Of a stretch of DNA of 64,000 nt, positions 21,239 through 28,861 are shown in pieces (within the stretch, counting starts at the first letter, position 1; every line of letters starts with the position of its first letter). Location of the stretch: the NCBI RefSeq assembly GCF_019039055.1, contig NZ_JAHOPB010000003.1, positions 248,001 to 312,000 of the forward strand, written 5' to 3'. The DNA is from Reyranella humidisoli (GTDB lineage: Bacteria > Pseudomonadota > Alphaproteobacteria > Reyranellales > Reyranellaceae). A program made the position numbers and the translations under genes. Under the pieces are notes generated by a model. That model did no database searches and was not told where the DNA came from. It worked only from the letters and a program-made list of their open reading frames with translations.

Positions 21239-21981
21239 CAGTAGGTTGCCCGTCCACCAGAGAGATCGAAAACTGCGCCCGTCGCGAATGTGCAGTGAGA
21301 GGAGGCGAGCCATGCGACCATCTCGGCCACTTCCTCGACCTCGCCGAAGCGGTTCATCGGGATTTTCGAGAGCATGTAGTTGATATGCTGCTCGGTCATC
21401 TGGCTGAACAACTCCGTTTTCACGACCGCTGGCGCGACGCAGTTGACCAGCACGCCGCTCGTAGCAAGTTCCTTGCCGAGCGACTTGGTGAGGCCGATGA
21501 CCCCGGCCTTCGAGGCGGAGTAGGCGGAGGCGTTCGGATTGCCTTCCTTGCCGGCCACCGAGGCGATGTTGACGATGCGACCCCAGCCGCGCTGCACCAT
21601 GCCCTCGACCACGACGCGGTTGGTCAGGAACACGCCGGTCAGGTTGATGTCGATCACCTGTCGCCAGGCATCGACCGGATACTTGGCCACGGTGGTATTC
21701 GGGCCGGTGATGCCGGCGCTGGCGACGAGAATGTCGGGCGGCGCGAGCAGTTTCTCGGTCTCGGCGAGGGCCTTGGCGACCTCCGCCTCGCTGGTCACGT
21801 CGACCGCGACGGCAACGGCGCCCTTCAGCGCGGCGGCGGACTGCCTGGTGCGGTCTAGGTCTCGGTCCCACAGGGCCACGCGCCCGCCGCCGGCGGCGAT
21901 TTTCGCAGCGCAGGCCAGGCCGATTCCCCGCGCGCCGCCGGTCACGATGGCGGTCCGGCCCGCGAACAACCCATCCTCCAT
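21238..21981 (-). CDS. Short-chain dehydrogenase/reductase (SDR)
   Basis: 247 residues. The nucleotide-binding 'TGGARGIG' motif, the 'ASAGI' segment, the catalytic Ser in 'IVNIASVAGKEG' and the Tyr-x-x-x-Lys in 'SAYSASKAG' are all present, so this is a classical, catalytically complete SDR. An acidic residue after the second strand ('WDRDLDR') suggests NAD(H) preference. It is first in a two-gene unit with the amidase and divergent from the MoxR-CoxE-XdhC operon across 108 bp. Confidence 0.92.
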   Translation of the reverse strand: MEDGLFAGRTAIVTGGARGIGLACAAKIAAGGGRVALWDRDLDRTRQSAAALKGAVAVAVDVTSEAEVAKALAETEKLLAPPDILVASAGITGPNTTVAKYPVDAWRQVIDINLTGVFLTNRVVVEGMVQRGWGRIVNIASVAGKEGNPNASAYSASKAGVIGLTKSLGKELATSGVLVNCVAPAVVKTELFSQMTEQHINYMLSKIPMNRFGEVEEVAEMVAWLASSHCTFATGAVFDLSGGRATY

Positions 21982-22089
21982 GACATCCTCCCAAATCCTT
22001 GAATTATCTTGCGATTCCTACCATATCGGCGGGCTGGACCATCCGCTACACTGGCACTCCAGCGATCCCTCGCGTTTTCCGGGAGTTTC

Positions 22090-23013
22090 ATGCCTTCGCC
22101 CATGCCGGCGTCCATCGACGCCACCGTCGAGCTGCTGAAGGGCGGCGACTATATCGCCGACCGCAGCCTCGCCACCGTCCTCTATCTCGCCCTCAAGCTG
22201 GGGCGGCCGTTGTTCTGCGAAGGTGAGGCGGGTGTCGGCAAGACCGAGATCGCCAAGGTCCTGGCGGAAACCCTTAAGCGGCCCTTGATCCGCCTGCAGT
22301 GCTACGAGGGGCTCGACGTCGCCTCGGCAGTGTACGAGTGGAACTATGCCCGCCAGATGATCGAGATTCGCCTGGCCGAGGCGCAGGGCGTGCACGACCG
22401 CGGCGAACTCGCCGCCGACATCTTCGACGAGCGCTTCCTGATCCGCCGTCCGCTGCTCGAGGCGCTGCAGCCGCATGTCGGCGGGGCGCCGATCCTGCTG
22501 ATCGACGAGCTGGATCGCACCGACGAGCCGTTCGAGGCCTATCTGCTCGAAGTCCTCTCGGACTTCCAGGTGACGATTCCCGAACTCGGCACGATCAAGG
22601 CGGCGGAACGGCCGATCGTCATCATCACGTCGAACCGTACGCGCGAGATCCATGACGCGCTGAAGCGGCGCTGCTTCTACCACTGGGTCGACTATCCCGA
22701 CCTCAAGCGCGAGCTCGAAATCCTCAAGGTCAAGGCGCCGGGCGCCAGCGAGCGTCTGTCGCGCCAGGTCGTTGGCTTCGTGCAGGAGCTGCGCAAGCTC
22801 GACCTGTTCAAGGCGCCGGGCGTCGCCGAGACGATCGACTGGTCGACGGCGCTTTCGGAACTCGACGTGCTCGACCTCGACCCGCGGACGATCAACGACA
22901 CGCTCGGCGTGCTGCTCAAGTACCAGGACGACATCCAGCGCCTGCAGGGCTCGGAAGCGGCCGAAATCCTGCGCAAGGTGAAGTCCGACATCGCCGCCCA
23001 GCCGCTCGGCTGA
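22090..23013 (+). CDS. MoxR-type AAA+ ATPase (CoxD-like)
   Basis: 307 residues with Walker A 'GEAGVGKTE', Walker B 'ILLIDELDRTDE' and sensor 'IITSNRTREIHDALKRRC'. These fit the MoxR/CoxD group of AAA+ chaperones, which insert cofactors or metal clusters with a VWA partner. The ATG at 22090 follows a GGGAG site; longer in-frame starts lack conserved sequence. It is followed nine bases later by the VWA gene. In the carbon-monoxide dehydrogenase system this pair (CoxD, CoxE) matures the Mo/Cu active site. Confidence 0.9.
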   Translation: MPSPMPASIDATVELLKGGDYIADRSLATVLYLALKLGRPLFCEGEAGVGKTEIAKVLAETLKRPLIRLQCYEGLDVASAVYEWNYARQMIEIRLAEAQGVHDRGELAADIFDERFLIRRPLLEALQPHVGGAPILLIDELDRTDEPFEAYLLEVLSDFQVTIPELGTIKAAERPIVIITSNRTREIHDALKRRCFYHWVDYPDLKRELEILKVKAPGASERLSRQVVGFVQELRKLDLFKAPGVAETIDWSTALSELDVLDLDPRTINDTLGVLLKYQDDIQRLQGSEAAEILRKVKSDIAAQPLG

Positions 23014-23021
23014 GCGGGAGG

Positions 23022-24284
23022 ATGGACGCGCTTCCCGATACGCCGCCGGCACCGGCCCCCGGGCCGGGGCCCCGCGGCGGCAAGCTCGCCAGCAACATCG
23101 TGCACTTCGCGCGGACCTTGCGCACGGCGGGCCTGCGCGTCGGGCCGGGGCAGATCCTGCGCGCCATCGAGGCGGTCGAGGCTGCCGGCATCCGCAACCG
23201 CGACGACTTCTACTGGACGCTTCATTCGGTCTTCGTGAACCGCCGCGACCAGCGCGAGATCTTCGATCAGGCATTCCACGTCTACTGGCGCAATCCGCGC
23301 CTGCTCGAGAAGATGATGGACATGCTTCTACCGCAGATCGGCGTGCCGGCCGAGCAGGACAAGGGCAAGCAGCTCAGCCGCCGCCTGCAGGAAGCCCTGC
23401 AGCCTGGGCAGGGCGAAGCGCCGGAGCAGTCGGAGGAGCCGCCGGAAGTCGAGGTCGAGGCGACCTTCACCGTGTCGGACCGCGAGGTCCTGCAGACGCG
23501 CGACTTCGAGCAGATGTCGCAGGCCGAGATCGACGCCGCCCTGCGCGCCATCGCCCGCCTGCGCCTGCCGGTGCCGGAGCGCCGCACCCGCCGCTACCAG
23601 TCGGCCCGCCGGGGCCCGCGCATCGACTTCCGCGCCTCCCTGCGTCGGGCCATGCGGCCGGAAGGGCTGACGGAGCTGTCACGGCGCGAACCGCGCCGCC
23701 GGCCGCCGCCGCTGGTCATCCTGTGCGACATCTCCGGCTCGATGGCCCGCTATACGCGGATGTTCCTGCATTTCATGCACGCCATCACCAACGACCGCGA
23801 CCGGGTTTATTGCTTCACGTTCGGCACGCGCCTGTCGAACGTGACGCGGGCGCTGCGCAACCGCGACGTCGACGTCGCCTTGCAGAAGGCCTCGGCGCAG
23901 GTCGAGGACTGGTCGGGCGGCACGCGCATCGGCCAGGCGCTGCACGAGTTCAACAACAGGTGGTCGCGCCGCGTGCTGGGGCAGGGGGCGGTCGTTCTCC
24001 TCATCACCGACGGGCTGGATCGCGAGGGCGCGTCCGGCCTGGATGAGGAAATGGAACGCTTGCATAAGTCCTGCTCACGCATGATCTGGCTCAACCCGCT
24101 CTTGCGGTACGGCGGTTACGAGCCCAAGTCTCAAGGCAACAAGGCGATGCTGCCGCATGTCGACGAGTTCAGGCCCGTCCATAATCTGGAGAGCCTGTCG
24201 GGTCTCATCGAGGCCCTGGGATCGCGCACCGTCGGCGCCGACCGGCGCCTGGCGGGATGGCAGACCGACCTTCGCAAGGAGTAG
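23022..24284 (+). CDS. VWA-domain protein, CoxE-like
   Basis: 420 residues. The N-terminus is Pro/Gly-rich; the middle is an acidic 'EAPEQSEEPPEVEVEATFTVSDREVL' linker and an Arg-rich segment. A C-terminal von Willebrand A domain has an intact MIDAS motif 'DISGSMARYT'. This is the CoxE architecture that pairs with MoxR-type ATPases. The likely role is late assembly of a molybdenum hydroxylase in the cytosol. It lies between the ATPase and XdhC genes in tight co-orientation (3-nt gap downstream). Confidence 0.9.
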   Translation: MDALPDTPPAPAPGPGPRGGKLASNIVHFARTLRTAGLRVGPGQILRAIEAVEAAGIRNRDDFYWTLHSVFVNRRDQREIFDQAFHVYWRNPRLLEKMMDMLLPQIGVPAEQDKGKQLSRRLQEALQPGQGEAPEQSEEPPEVEVEATFTVSDREVLQTRDFEQMSQAEIDAALRAIARLRLPVPERRTRRYQSARRGPRIDFRASLRRAMRPEGLTELSRREPRRRPPPLVILCDISGSMARYTRMFLHFMHAITNDRDRVYCFTFGTRLSNVTRALRNRDVDVALQKASAQVEDWSGGTRIGQALHEFNNRWSRRVLGQGAVVLLITDGLDREGASGLDEEMERLHKSCSRMIWLNPLLRYGGYEPKSQGNKAMLPHVDEFRPVHNLESLSGLIEALGSRTVGADRRLAGWQTDLRKE

Positions 24285-24287
24285 ACC

Positions 24288-24608
24288 ATGAGCGACGCGC
24301 TGGAAGTTCTCGATCAGGTCGGCAAGTGGAAGGCCGACGGCAAGGGTGTCGCCGTCGCCACCGTGATCGTCACCTGGGGATCCTCGCCACGACCCGTAGG
24401 CAGCCAACTCGGCGTCGACGACAAGGGAAACATGGTCGGCTCGGTCTCCGGCGGCTGCATCGAAGGCGCGGTCGTCAGGGAAGCGCTCGACGCCATCAAG
24501 GACGGCAAGCCGCGGCTGCTCGATTTCGGCGTCACCGACGAGCAGGCCTGGGATGTCGGCCTCGCCTGCGGCGGCAAGGTCCAGGTCTTCGTCGAAAAGG
24601 TGAACTGA
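24288..24608 (+). CDS. XdhC/CoxI family protein, N-terminal domain only
   Basis: 106 residues covering only the N-terminal XdhC/CoxI domain: 'TVIVTWGSSPRPVGSQLGV', 'GSVSGGCIEGAVV', and 'GLACGGKVQVFVEKV'. XdhC proteins bind molybdenum cofactor, keep it sulfurated and deliver it to xanthine-dehydrogenase-type enzymes. The Rossmann half is encoded by the next gene, which starts inside this stop codon (TGATG), so XdhC is split into two chains here. Confidence 0.9.
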   Translation: MSDALEVLDQVGKWKADGKGVAVATVIVTWGSSPRPVGSQLGVDDKGNMVGSVSGGCIEGAVVREALDAIKDGKPRLLDFGVTDEQAWDVGLACGGKVQVFVEKVN

Positions 24609-25336
24609 TGAAGACCGAGACTCTCGCCGCGCTGCAGGAAGCTCGCGCCAACCGGCGGGCGGTGACGCTCGCCACCCGCCTCAGCGATGCCGCCGAAGCA
24701 CTTGTTTATCGCGACGGCGCCAAGGGCGAACTCGCGGGTGAGGGCGCGCTCGTCGCGGCCGCGCAGCGCGCCATGGATATCGGCAAGAGCGAGACGGTCG
24801 AGATCGCGGACGACAAGATATTCCTGAACGTCTACGTGCCTCCGCCACGGCTGATCATCGTGGGTGCGGTGCATATCGCGCAGTCGCTGGCACCGATGGC
24901 GGCCATGCTCGAGTTCGACGTCACGGTCGTCGATCCGCGCGGCGCCTGGGCCACGACCCAGCGTTTCCCCGGCGTGAAAGTGATCCAGGATTGGGCGGAC
25001 GAGGCCTTCCAGGCGATGGGCCTCGACGGCTCGACCGCCGTCGTGACCTTGACGCACGATCCCAAGCTCGACGATCCGGCGCTCGAATCGGCGCTGAAGT
25101 CAGACGTCTTCTATATCGGCGCGCTGGGCAGCCGGCGGACCCACGCCAAGCGCAAGGAGCGTCTGGCCGAGGTCGGGATTACCGAGGAGATGTTCGCCCG
25201 CGTCCATGGGCCGGTTGGCCTCAACATCGGCGCCAAGTCGCCGGCCGAGATCGCCGTGTCGATCCTCGGCCAGATTATCGAGGTGCGGGCGCGGCGCCTC
25301 GAAGCGCTGTCGGCGCCGAAGGTCGCGGCAGCGTGA
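24608..25336 (+). CDS. XdhC family protein, Rossmann-domain half
   Basis: 242 residues. The front is a shortened XdhC-like region ('AVTLATRLSDAAEALVYRDGAKG'). The C-terminal two thirds are the XdhC Rossmann domain, with 'PRLIIVGAVHIAQSLAPMAAMLEFDVTVVDPRGAWAT', 'VVTLTHDPKLDDPALESAL', 'YIGALGSRRTHAKRKERL' and 'GLNIGAKSPAEIAVSILGQII'. Probably works with the 106-residue protein upstream as a cofactor-delivery complex. Overlaps the next gene by 4 nt (GTGA). Confidence 0.9.
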   Translation: MKTETLAALQEARANRRAVTLATRLSDAAEALVYRDGAKGELAGEGALVAAAQRAMDIGKSETVEIADDKIFLNVYVPPPRLIIVGAVHIAQSLAPMAAMLEFDVTVVDPRGAWATTQRFPGVKVIQDWADEAFQAMGLDGSTAVVTLTHDPKLDDPALESALKSDVFYIGALGSRRTHAKRKERLAEVGITEEMFARVHGPVGLNIGAKSPAEIAVSILGQIIEVRARRLEALSAPKVAAA

Positions 25337-26985
25337 GATTCGGCGAGACACCGATCGACGAGGCGGCCGGCGCTATCCTGGCGCACAGCCGGCGCGCTGA
25401 CGGCGTCAATTTCTCGAAGGGCCGCATCCTCTCGGATGAGGATATCGCGCGCCTGAAGCAAGCCGGTGTCTCGACCGTGGTCGCCGCGCGGCTGGGCTCC
25501 GACGACGTGCACGAGGACGAGGCGGCCGCGACGGTCGCCAAGGCGCTGGCGGGCGAGGGGATCGACGTCACCGCGCCCTTCACCGGCCGCTGCAATCATT
25601 TCGCCCGCGAGGCTGGACTGGCCGTGCTCGACCAGGAGCGCATCGACGCGCTGAACGAACTGGACGAGTCCGTGACGGTCGCGACCCTGCCGCCCTTCGC
25701 CCGGGTCGAACCGCGCCAGATGGTGGCGACGGTGAAGATCATTCCCTACGGCGCGCCGAAAGCCGCCGTGGCCCGCGCCGTCGATGTCGCGAAGGCCGCG
25801 AACCGGCCGATGATCTCGGTGGCGCCGTTCCACGCGATGCGCGCGGGTCTCGTACAGACGAAGCTCCCGGGCACGCGCGACAAGGTTCTCGACAAGGCCG
25901 TGGGCACGACGACCAAGCGCCTGACCTCACTCGGCAGCACGCTGAACGGCGAGCGCCGCGTCGCTCACGATGCAAAGGCTATCGCGGGCGCCCTGGCGGA
26001 ACTGAAGGCTGAGGGCTGCGACCTCTTTCTGATCGCCGGCGCGTCGGCCATCGTCGATCGAAACGATGTCGTGCCGGCCGGCATCGAGGCGGCGGGCGGC
26101 AATGTCATCCACTTCGGCATGCCGGTCGATCCCGGCAATCTGCTCCTCACGGCGGAACTGGACGGCAAACCGGTGCTCGGCCTGCCGGGCTGCGCCAAGT
26201 CGCCGAAGTACAACGGCTTCGACATGGTGCTGGAGCGGCTTGCCGCGCGCCTGCCGGTCGGCCGCGCCGAGATCGTGCGCATGGGCTCGGGCGGCCTGCT
26301 GGCGGAAATTCCCAGCCGGCCGCAGCCGCGCGACGAGACGGACTCCGAGGATACCGGTCCGCAGCAGGCGCCGCGCGTGGCGGTGTTGGTGCTGGCGGCC
26401 GGCCGCTCGACGCGCATGGGCGGGCCGAACAAGCTGCTGGCCGAAGCCGAAGGTGCGCCGCTGGTCGTCCATGCGGTGAAGGCGGCGCTTGCTTCGCAGG
26501 CGGTCGAGGTCGTCGTGGTGCTGGGCCACATGGCCGACGATGTCCGCGCCGCCGTTGAGAGAGCGGTCCAGCCGCGCTCGCGGGTGCGCTTCGTCACCAA
26601 TCCGGATTTTGCCCAGGGCCTCAGCACCTCCGTCCGCACCGGTATCGGCGCATTGCCTACGACGGTCGATGCGGCGGTGGTCCAGCTGGGCGACATGCCG
26701 GGCGTTGGCGCGCCCCTGCTCAATCGCCTGATAGCCGCCTTCAGCCCGGTCGAGGGCCGCGCGATCTGCGTGCCGACGGTGGGCGGCAAGCGCGGAAATC
26801 CCGTGCTCTGGGCGCGGCGCTTCTTTCCGGAGATGGCGAAGCTGTCGGGCGACAGCGGCGCCAAGCATCTGATCGGCGAGCATGCCGATCTCGTCTGCGA
26901 GGTCGAGATGACGGGCGAGGCCGCGATCACCGACATCGACACGCCCGAGGCACTGGCGGCCTGGCGGGCGCGGAGCACTGCATGA
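25333..26985 (+). CDS. Molybdopterin-binding / MocA-like nucleotidyltransferase fusion
   Basis: 550-residue two-domain protein starting at GTG 25333 (overlap with the upstream stop). Residues about 1-340 are a MoeA/MogA-like molybdopterin-binding region ('DLFLIAGASAIVDRNDVVPAGIEAAGGNVIHFGMPVDPGNLLL', 'PVLGLPGCAKSPKYNGFDMVLERL'). After a short acidic linker, residues about 350-550 are a GT-A type nucleotidyltransferase with the signature 'VLAAGRSTRMGGPNKLL' and 'QLGDMPGVGAPLLNRL', as in MocA, which makes molybdopterin cytosine dinucleotide. The fusion fits the last step of cofactor preparation for an xanthine-oxidase-family enzyme. Confidence 0.9.
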   Translation: MRFGETPIDEAAGAILAHSRRADGVNFSKGRILSDEDIARLKQAGVSTVVAARLGSDDVHEDEAAATVAKALAGEGIDVTAPFTGRCNHFAREAGLAVLDQERIDALNELDESVTVATLPPFARVEPRQMVATVKIIPYGAPKAAVARAVDVAKAANRPMISVAPFHAMRAGLVQTKLPGTRDKVLDKAVGTTTKRLTSLGSTLNGERRVAHDAKAIAGALAELKAEGCDLFLIAGASAIVDRNDVVPAGIEAAGGNVIHFGMPVDPGNLLLTAELDGKPVLGLPGCAKSPKYNGFDMVLERLAARLPVGRAEIVRMGSGGLLAEIPSRPQPRDETDSEDTGPQQAPRVAVLVLAAGRSTRMGGPNKLLAEAEGAPLVVHAVKAALASQAVEVVVVLGHMADDVRAAVERAVQPRSRVRFVTNPDFAQGLSTSVRTGIGALPTTVDAAVVQLGDMPGVGAPLLNRLIAAFSPVEGRAICVPTVGGKRGNPVLWARRFFPEMAKLSGDSGAKHLIGEHADLVCEVEMTGEAAITDIDTPEALAAWRARSTA

Positions 26986-26995
26986 GTTTTTTCCG

Positions 26996-28216
26996 ATGAG
27001 CTTCGACGTCGCCGCCGTTCGCGGCCAGTTCCCGATCCTGTCCGAAATCATCGACGGGCTACCGGTCCACTATCTCGACAACGGCGCCTCGGCGCAGACG
27101 CCGCTCGCGGTGATCGACGCCGTGCGCCACTACGAGACGACCGGCCGCGCAAACGTACTGCGCGGCGTGCATCGCCTCGCCGAACGCGCCACCGAGTCCT
27201 ACGAGAATGCCCGCGCCCAGGTCGCGACATTCCTCGGTGTCCCGACCATGGAGATCATCTTTACCGGCGGCTGCACGGCGGCGATCAATCTCGTGGCCTA
27301 TTCCTTCGGCTCGCTCCTGAAGCCCGGCGACCGCATCCTGCTGTCGGAGATCGAGCACCATTCCAACATCGTGCCGTGGCAGATGCTGCGATCGCGTTCG
27401 GGCATCGAACTCGACATGCTGCCGGTCACGACCGACGGCCGCATCGACCTCGAGGCCCTGCCGCGCCTGCTGACGCCGCGCACCAGGCTGGTGTCGCTGG
27501 CGCATGTTTCCAACGTGACCGGTGCCCTGCTCGACGTGCGCGCCGTCGTCGAGGCGGTGAAGTCGGTCGGCGCCCGGGTGATGCTCGACGGCGCCCAGCG
27601 CGCGCCGCACGGGCCCGTCGACCTTCCGTCGCTGGGCGTAGATTTCTACGCCTTCGCTGGGCACAAGGCCTATGGGCCGAACGGGATTGGCGTGCTGTGG
27701 GGACGGCTGGAGCTTCTCGACGCGATGCCGCCCTTCATGGGCGGCGGCTCGATGATCGGCCGCGTGACCCTAGCCGAGACGACGTGGGCGCCGTCGCCGC
27801 GCCGCTTCGAGGCGGGGACCCCGGCGATCGGCCCGGCCATCGGTCTGGGTGCGGCCTGCGCCTGGATGCAGGCGCTCGACTGGACGGGCGCGCACGACCA
27901 CGAGATGGCGCTGGTGCAGCGGCTCATGGACGGGCTGCAGAAGATCGACGGTACGCAGATCTTCGGCCCGGCGAGCCTGCAGAACCGATATCCGGTCGTG
28001 TCGTTCATGCTTGACGGCGTGCATCCCCACGACGTGGCGCAGACGCTTGATTCGTTCGGCGTCGCGGTGCGCGCCGGGCATCATTGCGCTCAGCCGCTGA
28101 TGGACCGGTTCGACCTCGACGGCACGACCCGCGTCTCGATGGCGCCGTACAACGACAACAGCGACATCGACGCGCTGCTGACGGGTGTCGCGCATGCGGC
28201 GAAGACGCTGCGATGA
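26996..28216 (+). CDS. SufS-like cysteine desulfurase (class V aminotransferase)
   Basis: 406-residue PLP enzyme. The Schiff-base Lys is in 'YAFAGHKAYGPNGIGVLWG', the His stacking on PLP in 'EIEHHSNIVPWQ', and the persulfide Cys in the SufS-type 'VRAGHHCAQPLM' loop. It releases sulfur from Cys to an acceptor. The start is ten bases after the molybdopterin fusion gene and its end overlaps the SufU-like gene (ATGA). No sufBCD lie nearby, so supply of the sulfido ligand to molybdenum cofactor via XdhC is a plausible job, alongside Fe-S assembly. Confidence 0.9.
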   Translation: MSFDVAAVRGQFPILSEIIDGLPVHYLDNGASAQTPLAVIDAVRHYETTGRANVLRGVHRLAERATESYENARAQVATFLGVPTMEIIFTGGCTAAINLVAYSFGSLLKPGDRILLSEIEHHSNIVPWQMLRSRSGIELDMLPVTTDGRIDLEALPRLLTPRTRLVSLAHVSNVTGALLDVRAVVEAVKSVGARVMLDGAQRAPHGPVDLPSLGVDFYAFAGHKAYGPNGIGVLWGRLELLDAMPPFMGGGSMIGRVTLAETTWAPSPRRFEAGTPAIGPAIGLGAACAWMQALDWTGAHDHEMALVQRLMDGLQKIDGTQIFGPASLQNRYPVVSFMLDGVHPHDVAQTLDSFGVAVRAGHHCAQPLMDRFDLDGTTRVSMAPYNDNSDIDALLTGVAHAAKTLR

Positions 28217-28620
28217 GCGACCAGCTCTACCAGGAGCGCATCGTCGCTCTCGCAAAGGCGAAGACCGGGGCCGGCAAACTCGCCGAGCCGACGAAGACGG
28301 CGCGGCGCGACAATCCCCTGTGCGGCGATCGCGTGATCATCGACGTGCGTCTCGATGGAGAGGGGCGCATCGCCGAGATCGGCCACCAGGTGCGCGGTTG
28401 CCTCCTGTGCCAGGCTTCGGCCTCGGCGCTGTCCGCGGTCGCCGTCGGCCGTGATGCCGCCGGCATTGCCGAACTGCGCCACGACGCCGAACGCGCGCTG
28501 GGCCGCGAGGCCGGTGAGACGCATGAGCCTTTCGACGCCTTCGCACCGGTCGCCGCCCACAAGTCACGGCAGGAATGCGTGCTGCTGCCGCTCGAGGCGC
28601 TGAAGGACGCGCTTTCGTAG
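28213..28620 (+). CDS. SufU/IscU-like Fe-S scaffold or sulfur-transfer protein
   Basis: 135 residues. The three conserved Cys and the Asp of the NifU_N/SufU fold are visible: 'NPLCGDRVIIDV', 'GCLLCQASASALS', and 'SRQECVLLPLEAL'. In SufU these residues bind zinc and accept sulfur from SufS; in IscU they hold a cluster. It overlaps the SufS-like gene and closes the operon. A repeat element follows its stop codon. Confidence 0.9.
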   Translation: MSDQLYQERIVALAKAKTGAGKLAEPTKTARRDNPLCGDRVIIDVRLDGEGRIAEIGHQVRGCLLCQASASALSAVAVGRDAAGIAELRHDAERALGREAGETHEPFDAFAPVAAHKSRQECVLLPLEALKDALS

Positions 28621-28668
28621 CTCGGCGCAGCGCGTCGGATAACGCAACGCCTCAGATGCAGGGAATAT

Positions 28669-28741
28669 TGTCATCCCGAGCGCAGCGAGGGATCCTTAGC
28701 AACAGCCAATCAAGAATTCCTCGCTGCGTTCGGGATGACAC
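28669..28741. repeat. Paired inverted dispersed repeat
   Basis: Arms 28669-28697 ('TTGTCATCCCGAGCGCAGCG' type) and 28714-28741 ('CCTCGCTGCGTTCGGGATGAC' type) are inverted copies about 16 nt apart, 48 nt after the SufU-like stop codon. No other feature is seen in 28742-28861 before the next gene apart from the GGGAGAG ribosome site. Confidence 0.8.
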
Positions 28742-28861
28742 GATTATTTTTGTCCGCGCAGTGCGTCGGACCTAAAGGTACGTACACCTACTTTGGTCGC
28801 TCCACCGCCGTGCTTGTGTCACAGTCGATAGGCAAGGTGCGCACGCATCCTGGGAGAGACC

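Noticed and set aside
28742..28861. Possible riboswitch or small RNA before the DUF4139 gene
   Set aside because: No conserved aptamer core or convincing terminator/anti-terminator pair could be made out.
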